Assembly (NCBI RefSeq): GCF_022758885.1 | Contig: NZ_JALEBH010000001.1 | Coordinates: forward strand, 310,001-374,000 | DNA length: 64,000 nt | Reading direction: 5' to 3' | Origin: Sphingobium sp. BYY-5 | GTDB taxonomy: Bacteria; Pseudomonadota; Alphaproteobacteria; Sphingomonadales; Sphingomonadaceae | Shown: positions 36,345 to 44,330 of the stretch, in pieces | Position numbering within the stretch: position 1 is the first letter of the stretch | How the letters are laid out: every line of letters begins with the position of its first letter | Program-made: the position numbers and the translations under genes | The notes under the pieces: generated by a model | The model's input: only the letters and a program-made list of their open reading frames with translations | What the model was told of the DNA's origin: nothing | Database searches by the model: none

Positions 36345-37262
36345 CTAAAGCCAGCCCTTGTCCCGATAGGCCTCGACCGTCGCTTTCAGCCCTTCCTCGG
36401 TCGTTATCTGCGGTATCCACAGCCGCTTGGGCGGCTGCTTGCGCTTGGTGACGACCCAGTCGGGGTGGCAGAAATAATCGACCCGGTCGGGGGTCAGCTT
36501 CGCCTTCTTGCGGCGCACCAGCCGATCCGCTCGTGCCGCGAGGCTGAGCAGCCATTCGGGCGTCGCCAGCGTCCTTACCGACCGCCCGACCGCCCGGCCG
36601 ATCGCCGCGCCGAAATCCTTGTGATCCCAGCCGCCCGGCGTGCCGTCGTCCACCTCGAACGTACGGGTCAGGCTGTTTTCCTTCTCCTGCGCCAGCGCCA
36701 GCAGCAGCCGCGCCAGATCGCTCACATGAATGACCGACATCCGCCCGCCCGGCGGCAGCATCATGAAGCCGCGCTTGGCCATGCGGAACAGCTCCAGCAT
36801 CTCCCGGTCGCCCGGACCATAGATGGCGGGCGGCCGCACGATGGTCCAGTCGAGGCCGCTGGCCTTTACATAGCGTTCGGCCAGTTCCTTGGACCAGCCA
36901 TAGTCCGACAGGCCCGGCTCCCGCGCCGTCAGCGACGATACATGGATCAGCCGCTTGATCCCGCGCCGACGCATCGCGTCGATCACCGCAACGGTCCCGC
37001 GCGCATTGCCTGCCTCGAACCCGTCGCGATCGGGGGCGTTCACCACGCCCGCAATATGCACCACGGCATCGGCGTCGCGCACCAGCGTATCGAGAGCGGC
37101 TGCATCCTCCAGCGACCCCGGAACCCATTTCAGCCTGGCGCGCGGGGGCTGCGCCCGGCGGGTCAACGCATTGACGCGCAGCCCTTCGCCCAGCGCCTGT
37201 TCGAGCACCTCGGCGCCGACGAATCCCGTCGCGCCTGTCATCGCAATCCGGAAAGGCGTCAT
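36345..37262 (-). CDS. NAD(P)-dependent SDR-type oxidoreductase, NDUFA9-like
   Basis: Atypical short-chain dehydrogenase of about 305 residues. The Rossmann motif is MTGATGFVGAEVLEQ, followed by NALTRRA and the DADAVVHIAGVVNAPDR block; the active-site region has SDYGWSKELAERY, with the YxxxK-like residues shifted as in complex I NDUFA9 relatives. The ATG at 37262 lies 1 bp after the proB stop; the frame remains open upstream within proB, which I discount. Substrate unknown. Confidence 0.85.
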   Translation of the reverse strand: MTPFRIAMTGATGFVGAEVLEQALGEGLRVNALTRRAQPPRARLKWVPGSLEDAAALDTLVRDADAVVHIAGVVNAPDRDGFEAGNARGTVAVIDAMRRRGIKRLIHVSSLTAREPGLSDYGWSKELAERYVKASGLDWTIVRPPAIYGPGDREMLELFRMAKRGFMMLPPGGRMSVIHVSDLARLLLALAQEKENSLTRTFEVDDGTPGGWDHKDFGAAIGRAVGRSVRTLATPEWLLSLAARADRLVRRKKAKLTPDRVDYFCHPDWVVTKRKQPPKRLWIPQITTEEGLKATVEAYRDKGWL

Positions 37263-37263
37263 C

Positions 37264-38394
37264 TCAGACCATCGCCATATGGTCGCGATGGACCAACACC
37301 GATCGGGGCATTTCTCCCAGCAGCGCGGCGATATCCTCGCTGCGGCGCCCGGCGATCTTCGCCGCCGCCTCGCTGTCATATTCGATCAGGCCGCGCGCGA
37401 TCACCCGGCCATCCTGCGCGACGATATCGACCACGTCGCCGCGATCGAACACGCCCTCGACCTGAGCGACGCCGGCGGGCAGCAGGCTGTTGCCCTTGCC
37501 CAGCGCCTTTTCCGCGCCCGCGTCCACGATTACGCGCCCGCGCGTCGTCAGCCGGCCAGCCAACCAGCCCTTCCGCGCGCCCTTAGCCTGCGCCGCTAGG
37601 AAGATCGATCCGCGTCCGCTCGTGCCCCAATGCGACAGTGGAGCGTCGACCTTGCCCGAAATAATGGCCAGATGCGCGCCCGCACCGGTGGCGATCCGTG
37701 CCGCCTGGATTTTCGATACCATGCCGCCGGACCCCATGCCCGACGCCGAACCATCGTCGGCCATCGCCGCGATCCGGGCGTCTATCGTCTCTATCGTCTC
37801 TATCAGCATCGCGTTCGCATTGGCGTGCGGGTTGGCGGTGTAAAGTCCGTCGACGTCCGAAAGCAGAACAACCGCGTCAGCCCGTGCCGCCTGTCCGATG
37901 CGCGCCGCCAGCCTGTCATTATCGCCGAAGCGGATTTCAGCCGTCGCCACGCTGTCATTCTCATTGACCACCGGCACGACGTCCAGCGCCATCAGCCGTT
38001 CCAGCGTAGCCGCAGCGTTCAGGTAACGCCGCCGATTTTCCAGATCGTCCAGTGTCACCAACATCTGCGCGGCGGTGATGCCCTTTTCATGCAGCAGGCT
38101 GGCCCAGCATTGCGACAGGGCGATCTGCCCGGTCGCGGCGGCGGCCTGCGCATCCTCCAGCGATCCACGACCACCCTTGGGTAGCTTCAGTCGCCGTGCG
38201 CCCAGCGCGATCGCGCCTGACGACACGATGATGACCTGTTGCCCGGCCGCCTTGCGCGCGGCGACATCGGCCACCAGCGTACGCAGCCAGTCGACCCGCA
38301 CCTCTCCGGCCGGATCGACCAGCAGGGCGGAGCCGATCTTGATGACCAGGCGGCGGACAAGGGCAGGGGGGAAACCGGAGAGGGGGATGGTCAT
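37264..38394 (-). CDS. proB: glutamate 5-kinase
   Basis: First step of proline synthesis, forming gamma-glutamyl phosphate. The 376 residues show VIKIGSALLV at the start of the kinase fold, IIVSSGAIALGARRL, VVNENDSVAT and LLSDVDGLYT. The C-terminal PUA domain (about residues 285-365, starting GRVIVDAGAEKALG) is present. It is downstream of obgE with a repeat between them; proA is not in the window. Confidence 0.95.
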   Translation of the reverse strand: MTIPLSGFPPALVRRLVIKIGSALLVDPAGEVRVDWLRTLVADVAARKAAGQQVIIVSSGAIALGARRLKLPKGGRGSLEDAQAAAATGQIALSQCWASLLHEKGITAAQMLVTLDDLENRRRYLNAAATLERLMALDVVPVVNENDSVATAEIRFGDNDRLAARIGQAARADAVVLLSDVDGLYTANPHANANAMLIETIETIDARIAAMADDGSASGMGSGGMVSKIQAARIATGAGAHLAIISGKVDAPLSHWGTSGRGSIFLAAQAKGARKGWLAGRLTTRGRVIVDAGAEKALGKGNSLLPAGVAQVEGVFDRGDVVDIVAQDGRVIARGLIEYDSEAAAKIAGRRSEDIAALLGEMPRSVLVHRDHMAMV

Positions 38395-38402
38395 GCTTCA
38401 TT

Positions 38403-38533
38403 TCCCCCCTCCCTTTCAAGGGAGGGGCCGGGGGTGGGTGCGCCGCGCTGCGGCGCTTCTACGTCTCAACCGGGAACAGCGCTCGCTTCGCTCGCGACCC
38501 ACCCCCGCCCCCTCCCTAAAAGGGAGGGGGGAT
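38403..38533. repeat. CCCCTCCCTTTCAAGGGAGGGG-type repeat between obgE and proB
   Basis: Ends CCCCCCTCCCTTTCAAGGGAGGGG and CCCCCTCCCTAAAAGGGAGGGGGG are each self-complementary, and GGGGGTGGGT…ACCCACCCCC forms an outer pair. It resembles the 19429 and 47985 repeats in layout but differs in sequence. It lies inside a likely obgE-proB transcript. Confidence 0.8.
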
Positions 38534-38540
38534 TAGTTTG

Positions 38541-39644
38541 TCAAATCGGCGACCAGGTGGCTTCGCCTTTATCGCCACCATCCTCGTCTTCTTCTTCATC
38601 CGCCGCGCCCTGATCGAGCAGCGGCAGCACTGCGTCCAGCAGCGTGCCAACGCCTTCGCCGGTCGCGCCGGAGATGATGAACACATCCTCCACGCCTGCT
38701 TCCTCGCGAAGCTGGTCGGCGATGTCCTCCATCAGTTCCTGCCCCAGCAGATCGCCCTTGTTGAGCGCCACGATCTGCGGCTTTTCGTCCAGCCCGCCGC
38801 CATAGGCGGCCAGTTCGTCGGTCACGATGCGGAAGGCGTCGACCGGATCGTCGCTGGTCGCGTCGATCAGATGCAGCAGCACACGGCACCGCTCGATATG
38901 TCCCAGGAAGCGATCGCCGATGCCCGCGCCCTCAGCCGCGCCTGCGATCAGGCCGGGAATGTCCGCCAATACGAACTCGCGGTCGCGGTGCAGCACCACG
39001 CCAAGCTGCGGCTTGGTGGTGGTGAAGGCATAGGCGCCCACCTTCGCCCTGGTGTTTGTGACCTGGTTGATGAGGGTCGACTTGCCCGCATTGGGCATCC
39101 CGACCAGGCCGACATCGGCCAGCAGCTTGAGGCGCAGCCACACCCACATTTCCTGACCCGGCCAGCCCGTACCATGCTGGCGCGGGGCGCGATTGGTGCT
39201 GGTTTTGTAGGACAGGTTGCCGCGTCCGCCGTCGCCGCCGCGCAGGAAGGTGATGCGCTGGCCTACTTCGGTGAAGTCGGCCAGCACTTCCTGTTCTTCA
39301 TATTCGGGATAGCCGTCTTCATCCTCGGTGCCTTCGATCGGCTGGGGATCTGACAAAATCTGCGTGCCGACCGGCACCTTGACGATCAGGTCGTCGCCAC
39401 CCGCGCCATAGCGGTTCTTGCCCATGCCGGGCTGGCCGCGTTGCGCTTTGAAATGCTGGGTGTAGCGGAAATCGATCAGCGTATTAAGGCCAGCGACCGC
39501 TTCGAAGATGATATCGCCGCCCTTGCCGCCATTGCCGCCATCCGGGCCGCCATATTCGACATATTTCTCACGGCGAAAGCTGACAGCCCCGGGGCCGCCC
39601 CAGCCGGATTTGATATAGATTTTTGCTTGATCGAGGAAATGCAT
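38541..39644 (-). CDS. obgE: GTPase ObgE (CgtA)
   Basis: Essential ribosome-associated GTPase of about 367 residues. The glycine-rich Obg fold (SGWGGPGAVSFRREKYVEYG) is N-terminal. GTPase motifs: G1 GMPNAGKST, G3 DIPGL, G4 NKGD, G5 SGATGEG. Two acidic features are unusual: an insert in the Obg fold (IEGTEDEDGYPEYEEQE, about residues 107-123) and an acidic C-terminal tail (DEEEDEDGGDKGE). The order rplU-rpmA-obgE-proB is broken here by a block between obgE and rpmA. Confidence 0.95.
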   Translation of the reverse strand: MHFLDQAKIYIKSGWGGPGAVSFRREKYVEYGGPDGGNGGKGGDIIFEAVAGLNTLIDFRYTQHFKAQRGQPGMGKNRYGAGGDDLIVKVPVGTQILSDPQPIEGTEDEDGYPEYEEQEVLADFTEVGQRITFLRGGDGGRGNLSYKTSTNRAPRQHGTGWPGQEMWVWLRLKLLADVGLVGMPNAGKSTLINQVTNTRAKVGAYAFTTTKPQLGVVLHRDREFVLADIPGLIAGAAEGAGIGDRFLGHIERCRVLLHLIDATSDDPVDAFRIVTDELAAYGGGLDEKPQIVALNKGDLLGQELMEDIADQLREEAGVEDVFIISGATGEGVGTLLDAVLPLLDQGAADEEEDEDGGDKGEATWSPI

Positions 39645-39674
39645 CGCGCGCCCATAGCGCTATCAGCGCAAAAG

Positions 39675-40292
39675 TTAAACCTTGGCCTGCGCTGCAAAGG
39701 TCGCAGCCTCCTGCATTAACGCCAAGGTCAGGCTGCGGGTTGCGATTTCGCGCGCTTTTTCGCGCGGCAGGCCCAGCGCTCCGGCCATCGCTCCGCCCAG
39801 TTGCGAATCACCCAGCGCCAGCAGCACCAGCATCAGCGTATTTTCCCGGATCAGCTCGCCCATATTCGGGGTGAGGGCGCTCGCCGCCAGCTTGTCGACC
39901 AGCCGGTGGATGGCATCCACCACGGGGTCCAGGGCATCCTCATTGCCCGACGCCAGCATCCAGCTCGCCAGCGCGCCCGCGCCTTCCCGGTCGAAAGCGT
40001 CGAAGGTCATGTCGACGATGATATGCGGCGCCAGAGCGCCGCGCCGCGCCGCGTCCACCGCTTCACCGATCTTGGCCGTGATCGTTTCGGCGAGATGGGC
40101 GGCCAGCGCTTTCTGCAACCCTGCCGCCGACCCGAAATGGTGGAGCAGATTGGCATGGGTCCGCCCGATCCGCCCCGCCACGGCCTTCAGCGTGACGGCC
40201 TGTGGTCCGGTCTCGATCAGCAGGTCGCGCGCCGCCTCCATGGCGACGAGGCGGCTTTCATCCGGGCTGAGACGGGCGCGTTTTATTGACAT
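39675..40292 (-). CDS. TetR family transcriptional regulator
   Basis: 205 residues. The N-terminal HTH (DLLIETGPQAVTLKAVAGRIGRTHANLLHHFGS, about 23-60) is a TetR type; the C-terminal ligand domain is helical. Divergent from the hydrolase gene, with two near-identical palindromes in the gap (40287-40300 and 40312-40325), the first overlapping its own ATG. That layout indicates autorepression and control of the neighbour. The ligand is not apparent, though a fatty acid or hydrophobic molecule would suit the hydrolase neighbour. Confidence 0.9.
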   Translation of the reverse strand: MSIKRARLSPDESRLVAMEAARDLLIETGPQAVTLKAVAGRIGRTHANLLHHFGSAAGLQKALAAHLAETITAKIGEAVDAARRGALAPHIIVDMTFDAFDREGAGALASWMLASGNEDALDPVVDAIHRLVDKLAASALTPNMGELIRENTLMLVLLALGDSQLGGAMAGALGLPREKAREIATRSLTLALMQEAATFAAQAKV

Positions 40293-40300
40293 TGGTGTCA
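40287..40300. promoter_or_regulatory. TetR operator 1 (palindrome)
   Basis: Perfect 14-bp palindrome at the arms, TGACATTGGTGTCA (5-4-5), overlapping the tetR start codon at 40290-40292. Together with the second site it gives the consensus TkACA-n4-TGTmA. Confidence 0.75.
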
Positions 40301-40311
40301 GTAACTCTTAT

Positions 40312-40325
40312 TTACATCAATGTAA
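40312..40325. promoter_or_regulatory. TetR operator 2 (palindrome)
   Basis: TTACATCAATGTAA, 5-4-5 palindrome, centred 25 bp from operator 1. It lies 22 bp before the GTG of the hydrolase gene, where it would block that promoter or leader. Confidence 0.75.
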
Positions 40326-40347
40326 GTAATCGACGGAGCCATCCCCA

Positions 40348-41196
40348 GTGACCCCAACCGACCTCACCATCACGCCGCGCGACCGCCGTTTCGGGCGAGA
40401 TCGCGCAGCCGCGCGACATTGGCTGAATGGCGATCCGATCGCCACGGCTTTTTTCAATGCGTTGTCGATCACCTTCCCGCGGGGCGAAGCCTATTTCATC
40501 GAAAGCGTCCGCGCCTTTCGCGACGGCGTGCCGGACCGGCTGGCAGGCGAGATCGCGGCCTTCATCAAACAGGAAGTGGTTCATAGCCGCGAGCATCTGG
40601 CCTTCAACCGGCAGGTGACGGGTCATGGCTATGACGTCTCACGCCTCGACGCCGACGTGACCATGGTGCTGGACATGGCGAAGCAGCGGCCCCCGATCGC
40701 CAGCCTGGCCGCGACCATGGCGCTGGAACATTTCACCGCTATCCTCGCCCATGAACTGCTGAGCGATCCCCGCCATCTGGAAGGCGCCGACCCGGAGATA
40801 GCCGCGCTCTGGCGCTGGCACGCGGTCGAGGAGATTGAGCATAAGGGCGTGGCCCATGACACCTGGGTCCACGCCACCCGCGACTGGCCGCGCGTCAGGC
40901 GCTGGTGGGTCAAATCAGCGATGATGCTGGTGGTGACGAAGAGCTTCCTGCACCACCGTGCGCGTGGCATGATGGATTTGTTGCGGCAGGACGGTGTCAC
41001 CGGGCCACGGGCCTGGGGCGGGCTGCTATCCTATGCGCTGATCCGGCCGGGTGTCCTGCGCCGTGTGGCGTGGCCCTGGTTCAGCTATTTCCTGCCGGGC
41101 TTCCATCCGTGGAAGGTCGATGACCGCGCGTTGATCGCGCTGGCCGACACGCCCTATGTCGACGCGCGGATGGACGGAGCGCTGACGGCGGCTTGA
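40348..41196 (+). CDS. metal-dependent hydrolase family protein (PF10118-like)
   Basis: Predicted metal-dependent hydrolase of 282 residues. His- and Glu-rich motifs in helices are typical: KQEVVHSREHLAFN, MALEHFTAILAHELL and WRWHAVEEIEHKGVAHDTW resemble a di-iron-like or metal-binding helical fold. GTG start at 40348 with GGAG 9 bp before it. Divergent from tetR with two operators between, so it is the likely target of that repressor. Substrate unknown. Confidence 0.87.
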   Translation: MTPTDLTITPRDRRFGRDRAAARHWLNGDPIATAFFNALSITFPRGEAYFIESVRAFRDGVPDRLAGEIAAFIKQEVVHSREHLAFNRQVTGHGYDVSRLDADVTMVLDMAKQRPPIASLAATMALEHFTAILAHELLSDPRHLEGADPEIAALWRWHAVEEIEHKGVAHDTWVHATRDWPRVRRWWVKSAMMLVVTKSFLHHRARGMMDLLRQDGVTGPRAWGGLLSYALIRPGVLRRVAWPWFSYFLPGFHPWKVDDRALIALADTPYVDARMDGALTAA

Positions 41197-41227
41197 CCGA
41201 AGCGCGGCGGCGGTTTCTTATCGCCCC

Positions 41228-41761
41228 ATGACCCAGCCACCCATATTGGAAACCGCCCACCTCATCCTCCGCCCGCATCGGGTGGAGGACTATGCCGCCT
41301 GCCGCATCCTGTGGAGCGATGCCCAGGTGGTGCGTCATATCGGCGGTGTGCCGCAAGAGGCGCAAGCCGTCTGGTTCCGCTTGCTGCGCTATGCGGGCAT
41401 GTGGCCGATGCTGGGCTATGGCATGTGGGTGATCGAGGAACGCGACAGCGGTGCCTTCCTTGGCGAGGCCGGACTTCTCAGCGCCGAACGCGGCCTGCCT
41501 GAGCTGGAGGGCGTGCCGGAGGCGGGCTGGGTGCTCAGTCCGGATGCCTGGGGCAGGGGGATCGCCACCGAAGCGATGCAGGTGATTCTCGACTGGGCCG
41601 ACAGGCATGTCGACGCCCCCTCGCTCCGCTGCATCATCGACCCGGACAATGCGGCCTCGATCAAGGTCGCGGAAAAGCTGGGCTTCACACCGCTGACCGA
41701 CACGGAACTGGGCGGCAAGCCGACGCGGGTGTTCGATCGGGTTAGAAATCCTCCCCTGTAA
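41228..41761 (+). CDS. GNAT family N-acetyltransferase
   Basis: RimJ/RimL-like acetyltransferase of 177 residues. N-terminal LETAHLILRPHRVEDYAAC and the acetyl-CoA loop LSPDAWGRGIATEAMQVILDWA (Q/RxxGxG/A) are visible, then DPDNAASIKVAEKLGF. The last codons and the TAA stop lie in the repeat that begins at 41749 (CCTCCCCTGTAA), so the original C-terminus may have been altered. It follows the hydrolase gene by 31 bp and may share its control. Confidence 0.87.
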   Translation: MTQPPILETAHLILRPHRVEDYAACRILWSDAQVVRHIGGVPQEAQAVWFRLLRYAGMWPMLGYGMWVIEERDSGAFLGEAGLLSAERGLPELEGVPEAGWVLSPDAWGRGIATEAMQVILDWADRHVDAPSLRCIIDPDNAASIKVAEKLGFTPLTDTELGGKPTRVFDRVRNPPL

Positions 41762-41931
41762 GGCCGGGCTATCGCATATGGCCTTTCGCCTCTCTCCAAC
41801 CGTCATGCTGAACTTGTTTCAGCATCCATCGCGCCTCCGGGTCCGACAAACCAGGAGGCGAAATGGACCCTGAAACGAGTTCAGGGTGACGAAGAGAGAT
41901 TGGGCAGATGCCCCGCTCTTCCAGGGGAAGA
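41749..41931. repeat. ~185-bp intergenic palindromic repeat, copy 2
   Basis: Inverted copy of the element at 5920-6109: it shares the CATATGGCCTTTCGCCTCTC block and the arms TGAACTTGTTTCA and CATTTCGCCTCC, with small differences. The 36-kb spacing and opposite orientation make a possible site for inversion by recombination. Confidence 0.85.
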
Positions 41932-41941
41932 TCAGAGTTTT

Positions 41942-42514
41942 TCACGCCGCTACCGGCCATGAATCCCCATAGAGATCCATGGCCGGGTCGCTGCTCATTC
42001 GGTCGTCTTCGCCTTCCTCGAACACCAAGGAGTCGACCATGGCGTCGCGGCCCAGGCTGTAGCGTTTCTCGATCCGTCCGGTGAAACGGAAGCCCAGCTT
42101 GCGCAGGACGTTGCCCGATGCCGGATTATCGACGAAATGGCCTGCGCGGATGGCGGGGAGGCCACCGGCCCGCGCCATGCCCAGCACGGCGCGCGCAGCT
42201 TCGGTCGCGAAGCCCAGGCCCCAATAGGGGCGGGCGATCCAGTAGCCCAGTTCGGGATCGCCCTGCTCGTCCAGATGGACGCCGCATCCGCCGATCAGGC
42301 GCGGCGCGCCGTGGGTACGGGTGAAAATCAGCAAACGAGGCAGGCGCGGATGCTGCGGTAGCGCCAGAAAGGCTTCGGCGTCATCCAGTCCATAGGGGCT
42401 GGGTACGCGCGCCAGGTTGCGGACGACGGCGGGGTCGTCGATAGCCATGGCCAGGGCCTGCGCGTCTTCCATCCAGCCGGGACGCAGCAACAGGCGGGGG
42501 GTACGGGCGAACAT
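41942..42514 (-). CDS. GNAT family N-acetyltransferase (RimJ/RimL type)
   Basis: 190 residues. FARTPRLLLRPGWMEDA opens the fold, and the acetyl-CoA site is YWGLGFATEAARAVLGMA, followed by DNPASGNVLRKLGF. AGAAGAGGAG directly abuts the ATG at 42520, so I take the ATG at 42514, which leaves a 6-bp spacing. It lies downstream of rpmA on the same strand, but the terminator at 42663 separates them. Substrate unknown; different from the acetyltransferase at 41228. Confidence 0.87.
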   Translation of the reverse strand: MFARTPRLLLRPGWMEDAQALAMAIDDPAVVRNLARVPSPYGLDDAEAFLALPQHPRLPRLLIFTRTHGAPRLIGGCGVHLDEQGDPELGYWIARPYWGLGFATEAARAVLGMARAGGLPAIRAGHFVDNPASGNVLRKLGFRFTGRIEKRYSLGRDAMVDSLVFEEGEDDRMSSDPAMDLYGDSWPVAA

Positions 42515-42662
42515 TATCATCTCCTCTTCTGCGCGCCGCTAGCTGCCTTTCATGACGACTTGACGACGCTTTATTCCGGACATTTCCCCGCCTGTCCGAC
42601 GTGCGGGAAGGCGTTGGGTTCCAGAGGTTTGAGGGATTATGAGGGGAGTATCCGCCCAACGG

Positions 42663-42698
42663 AAAAAGGGCGCCCCTCTCAAGTGAGGAGCGCCCCTT
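42663..42698 (-). terminator. intrinsic terminator of rplU-rpmA
   Basis: On the minus strand AAGGGGCGCTCCTC-ACTT-GAGAGGGGCGCCCTTTTTCC: a GC-rich stem with one small mismatch and a run of five T. It lies about 90 bp past the rpmA stop. The rest of the 42515-42785 gap shows no gene. Confidence 0.85.
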
Positions 42699-42785
42699 GT
42701 TCCCTCGGACTCCGGTATCGGACAGATGGTCCAGACACCGGGAGGATCGCCCCTTGCGGAGGACGACCCGTCATCAAGTCGTCCG

Positions 42786-43055
42786 TTATTCTGCGGCTTC
42801 GGCCAGCCCGTCCACCGATACATATTTGCGGCCGAGCTTGCCGGTGTGGAACACCACCTTGCCTTCGCCAAGCGCGAAGAGGGTGTGATCCTTGCCCATG
42901 CCGACATTGCGGCCCGGGTATACGCGGGTGCCGCGCTGGCGAATGATGATGTTGCCGCCGATCACGTCCTGACCGCCGAACTTCTTCACGCCAAGGCGCT
43001 TCGACTCCGAATCGCGACCGTTGCGCGACGAACCGCCAGCTTTTTTATGTGCCAT
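42786..43055 (-). CDS. rpmA: 50S ribosomal protein L27
   Basis: Large-subunit protein whose N-terminus reaches the peptidyl transferase centre. 89 residues: [20 protein letters not shown], then [20 protein letters not shown] and the C-terminal [13 protein letters not shown]. Starts 32 bp after rplU; both end at the 42663 terminator. Confidence 0.97.
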   Translation of the reverse strand: MAHKKAGGSSRNGRDSESKRLGVKKFGGQDVIGGNIIIRQRGTRVYPGRNVGMGKDHTLFALGEGKVVFHTGKLGRKYVSVDGLAEAAE

Positions 43056-43087
43056 GACCTAAACTCCTCGAAATCTTACGCTGTGGC

Positions 43088-43387
43088 TCAGGCGCCGATC
43101 GACACGATCTTGAGGATCGTGTGGTTCTGGCGGTGGCCGTTCTTGCGGCGATAATTGTGACGGCGGCGCTTCTTGAAGACGATGACCTTCTCGCCCTTGG
43201 CCTGCGCGATGATTTCCGCCGCGACGGTCAGCTTGGTAGCGTCCTTCAGGTCGCCGCCTTCACCGGCCAGCAGGACGTCGTCCAGCGTAACCTTGTCGCC
43301 GGCTTCGCCAGCCAGCTTTTCAACGACGATCTTGTCTCCGGCGGCGACGCGATATTGCTTGCCGCCTGTGCGCACGATAGCGAACAT
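43088..43387 (-). CDS. rplU: 50S ribosomal protein L21
   Basis: 23S-rRNA-binding protein. 99 residues starting [19 protein letters not shown], with the conserved [24 protein letters not shown] (L21 signature) near the C-terminus. ATG at 43387 matches the family; the frame is open 7 codons further up. First gene of rplU-rpmA. Confidence 0.97.
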   Translation of the reverse strand: MFAIVRTGGKQYRVAAGDKIVVEKLAGEAGDKVTLDDVLLAGEGGDLKDATKLTVAAEIIAQAKGEKVIVFKKRRRHNYRRKNGHRQNHTILKIVSIGA

Positions 43388-43574
43388 GGCTTGTCTCTTC
43401 TCGTTCAAATCTGCTTTCCGCAGATCATCAAGGACTAAGCCTGTCGACCCGCGCGGGAATGTGGCCCGTTAGTGGAATGACTCGCTCCTGTCAACCGATC
43501 CGCACCAGTATCCGGACTGGTTTTCGGTGCTTTCATTCCCTATCTTGGTCGTGACCAAGGGAATGAATGGACCT

Positions 43575-43967
43575 ATGCGGCATTTGGGAACCGAAAAGCG
43601 GAAGGAAAGGGGCGGCATTGGCCGCACCGCGATCCTTGCCGCCTTTTGGACCCTGATCGCCGTCACGCTGCTGTCCGCACTTGCCCCGCTGGGACCGCCG
43701 CTCAGCCGCATGAAGGGTTCGGCCTTCAATCCCGCGACCAGCGAAGTGGTGCTCAAGGGGCGTACCCCTGTTAAGACGCAGGCAGTCCAGCCCGTCCGCC
43801 CGGATGACGGGCTGCAACCGGTGGGGCTTTTATGCCTGGCCGTGGCGCTGGTCGTCGGCTTCTGGCGTCTTTCGACAGCCGTCTTCGTTTCGATCGCGCC
43901 ACATCGCGTCGCTCGCCTGGGCCTCGACCGTGCCCATCCTGCCCGAGCGCCGCCCGCCTCTTTCTGA
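43575..43967 (+). CDS. membrane protein of unknown function, 130 aa
   Basis: Two predicted membrane helices (TAILAAFWTLIAVTLLSALA and VGLLCLAVALVVGFWRLSTAVF) with a polar loop between them (RMKGSAFNPATSEVVLKGR) and a short basic tail. Starts at 43563 or 43575 are both possible; neither has a strong ribosome site. The small basic membrane protein at 44024 follows on the same strand. No family recognised. Confidence 0.55.
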   Translation: MRHLGTEKRKERGGIGRTAILAAFWTLIAVTLLSALAPLGPPLSRMKGSAFNPATSEVVLKGRTPVKTQAVQPVRPDDGLQPVGLLCLAVALVVGFWRLSTAVFVSIAPHRVARLGLDRAHPARAPPASF

Positions 43968-44023
43968 CGAATCGGTATTGGCCCGCCATGCGCGGGCCTT
44001 CGTCGGAAAGAGGAGTCTCTCTT

Positions 44024-44152
44024 ATGCCTCGCAAGAATTTGCGACGCGGCCGTCGCCGTCGTCCGCCCTGGTGGTTCATGCCCGCCGTGATGGCGGGCAT
44101 GGGTGTCGCCGCCGTGGCGCTGTCCGCGGCGATGATGACCATCGTCGAATGA
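44024..44152 (+). CDS. arginine-rich single-pass small membrane protein, 42 aa
   Basis: Very basic N-terminus MPRKNLRRGRRRRPPWWF (nine Arg/Lys in 13) followed by one hydrophobic helix (AVMAGMGVAAVALSAAMMTI). AGGAG at 44011-44015 gives a clear start. The layout suggests a cytoplasmic basic patch anchored in the membrane. Function unknown; the two-Trp junction (PPWWF) is distinctive. Confidence 0.6.
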   Translation: MPRKNLRRGRRRRPPWWFMPAVMAGMGVAAVALSAAMMTIVE

Positions 44153-44170
44153 GCGCTCGCCCCTCAATCA

Positions 44171-44243
44171 CCGTTCGTTCCAAGCGAAGTCGAGAAGCGG
44201 ACAGGACATGCGTCCCGTTTCTCGACACGCTCGGAACGAACGG
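44171..44243. repeat. CCGTTCGTTCC inverted repeat
   Basis: Arms CCGTTCGTTCC…GTCGAGAAGCGG and CCCGTTTCTCGACACGC…GGAACGAACGG form a long imperfect hairpin. Partial relatives are at 46090-46120 and 63386-63420. Confidence 0.7.
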
Positions 44244-44330
44244 AATTGGTTGAGTCGAGCCACATCTGTTAGTTTTTCGCCGGGCGCGTCACAGATTCGC
44301 AGCGCCAGGCGACAGGATTGAAAGGCATCT

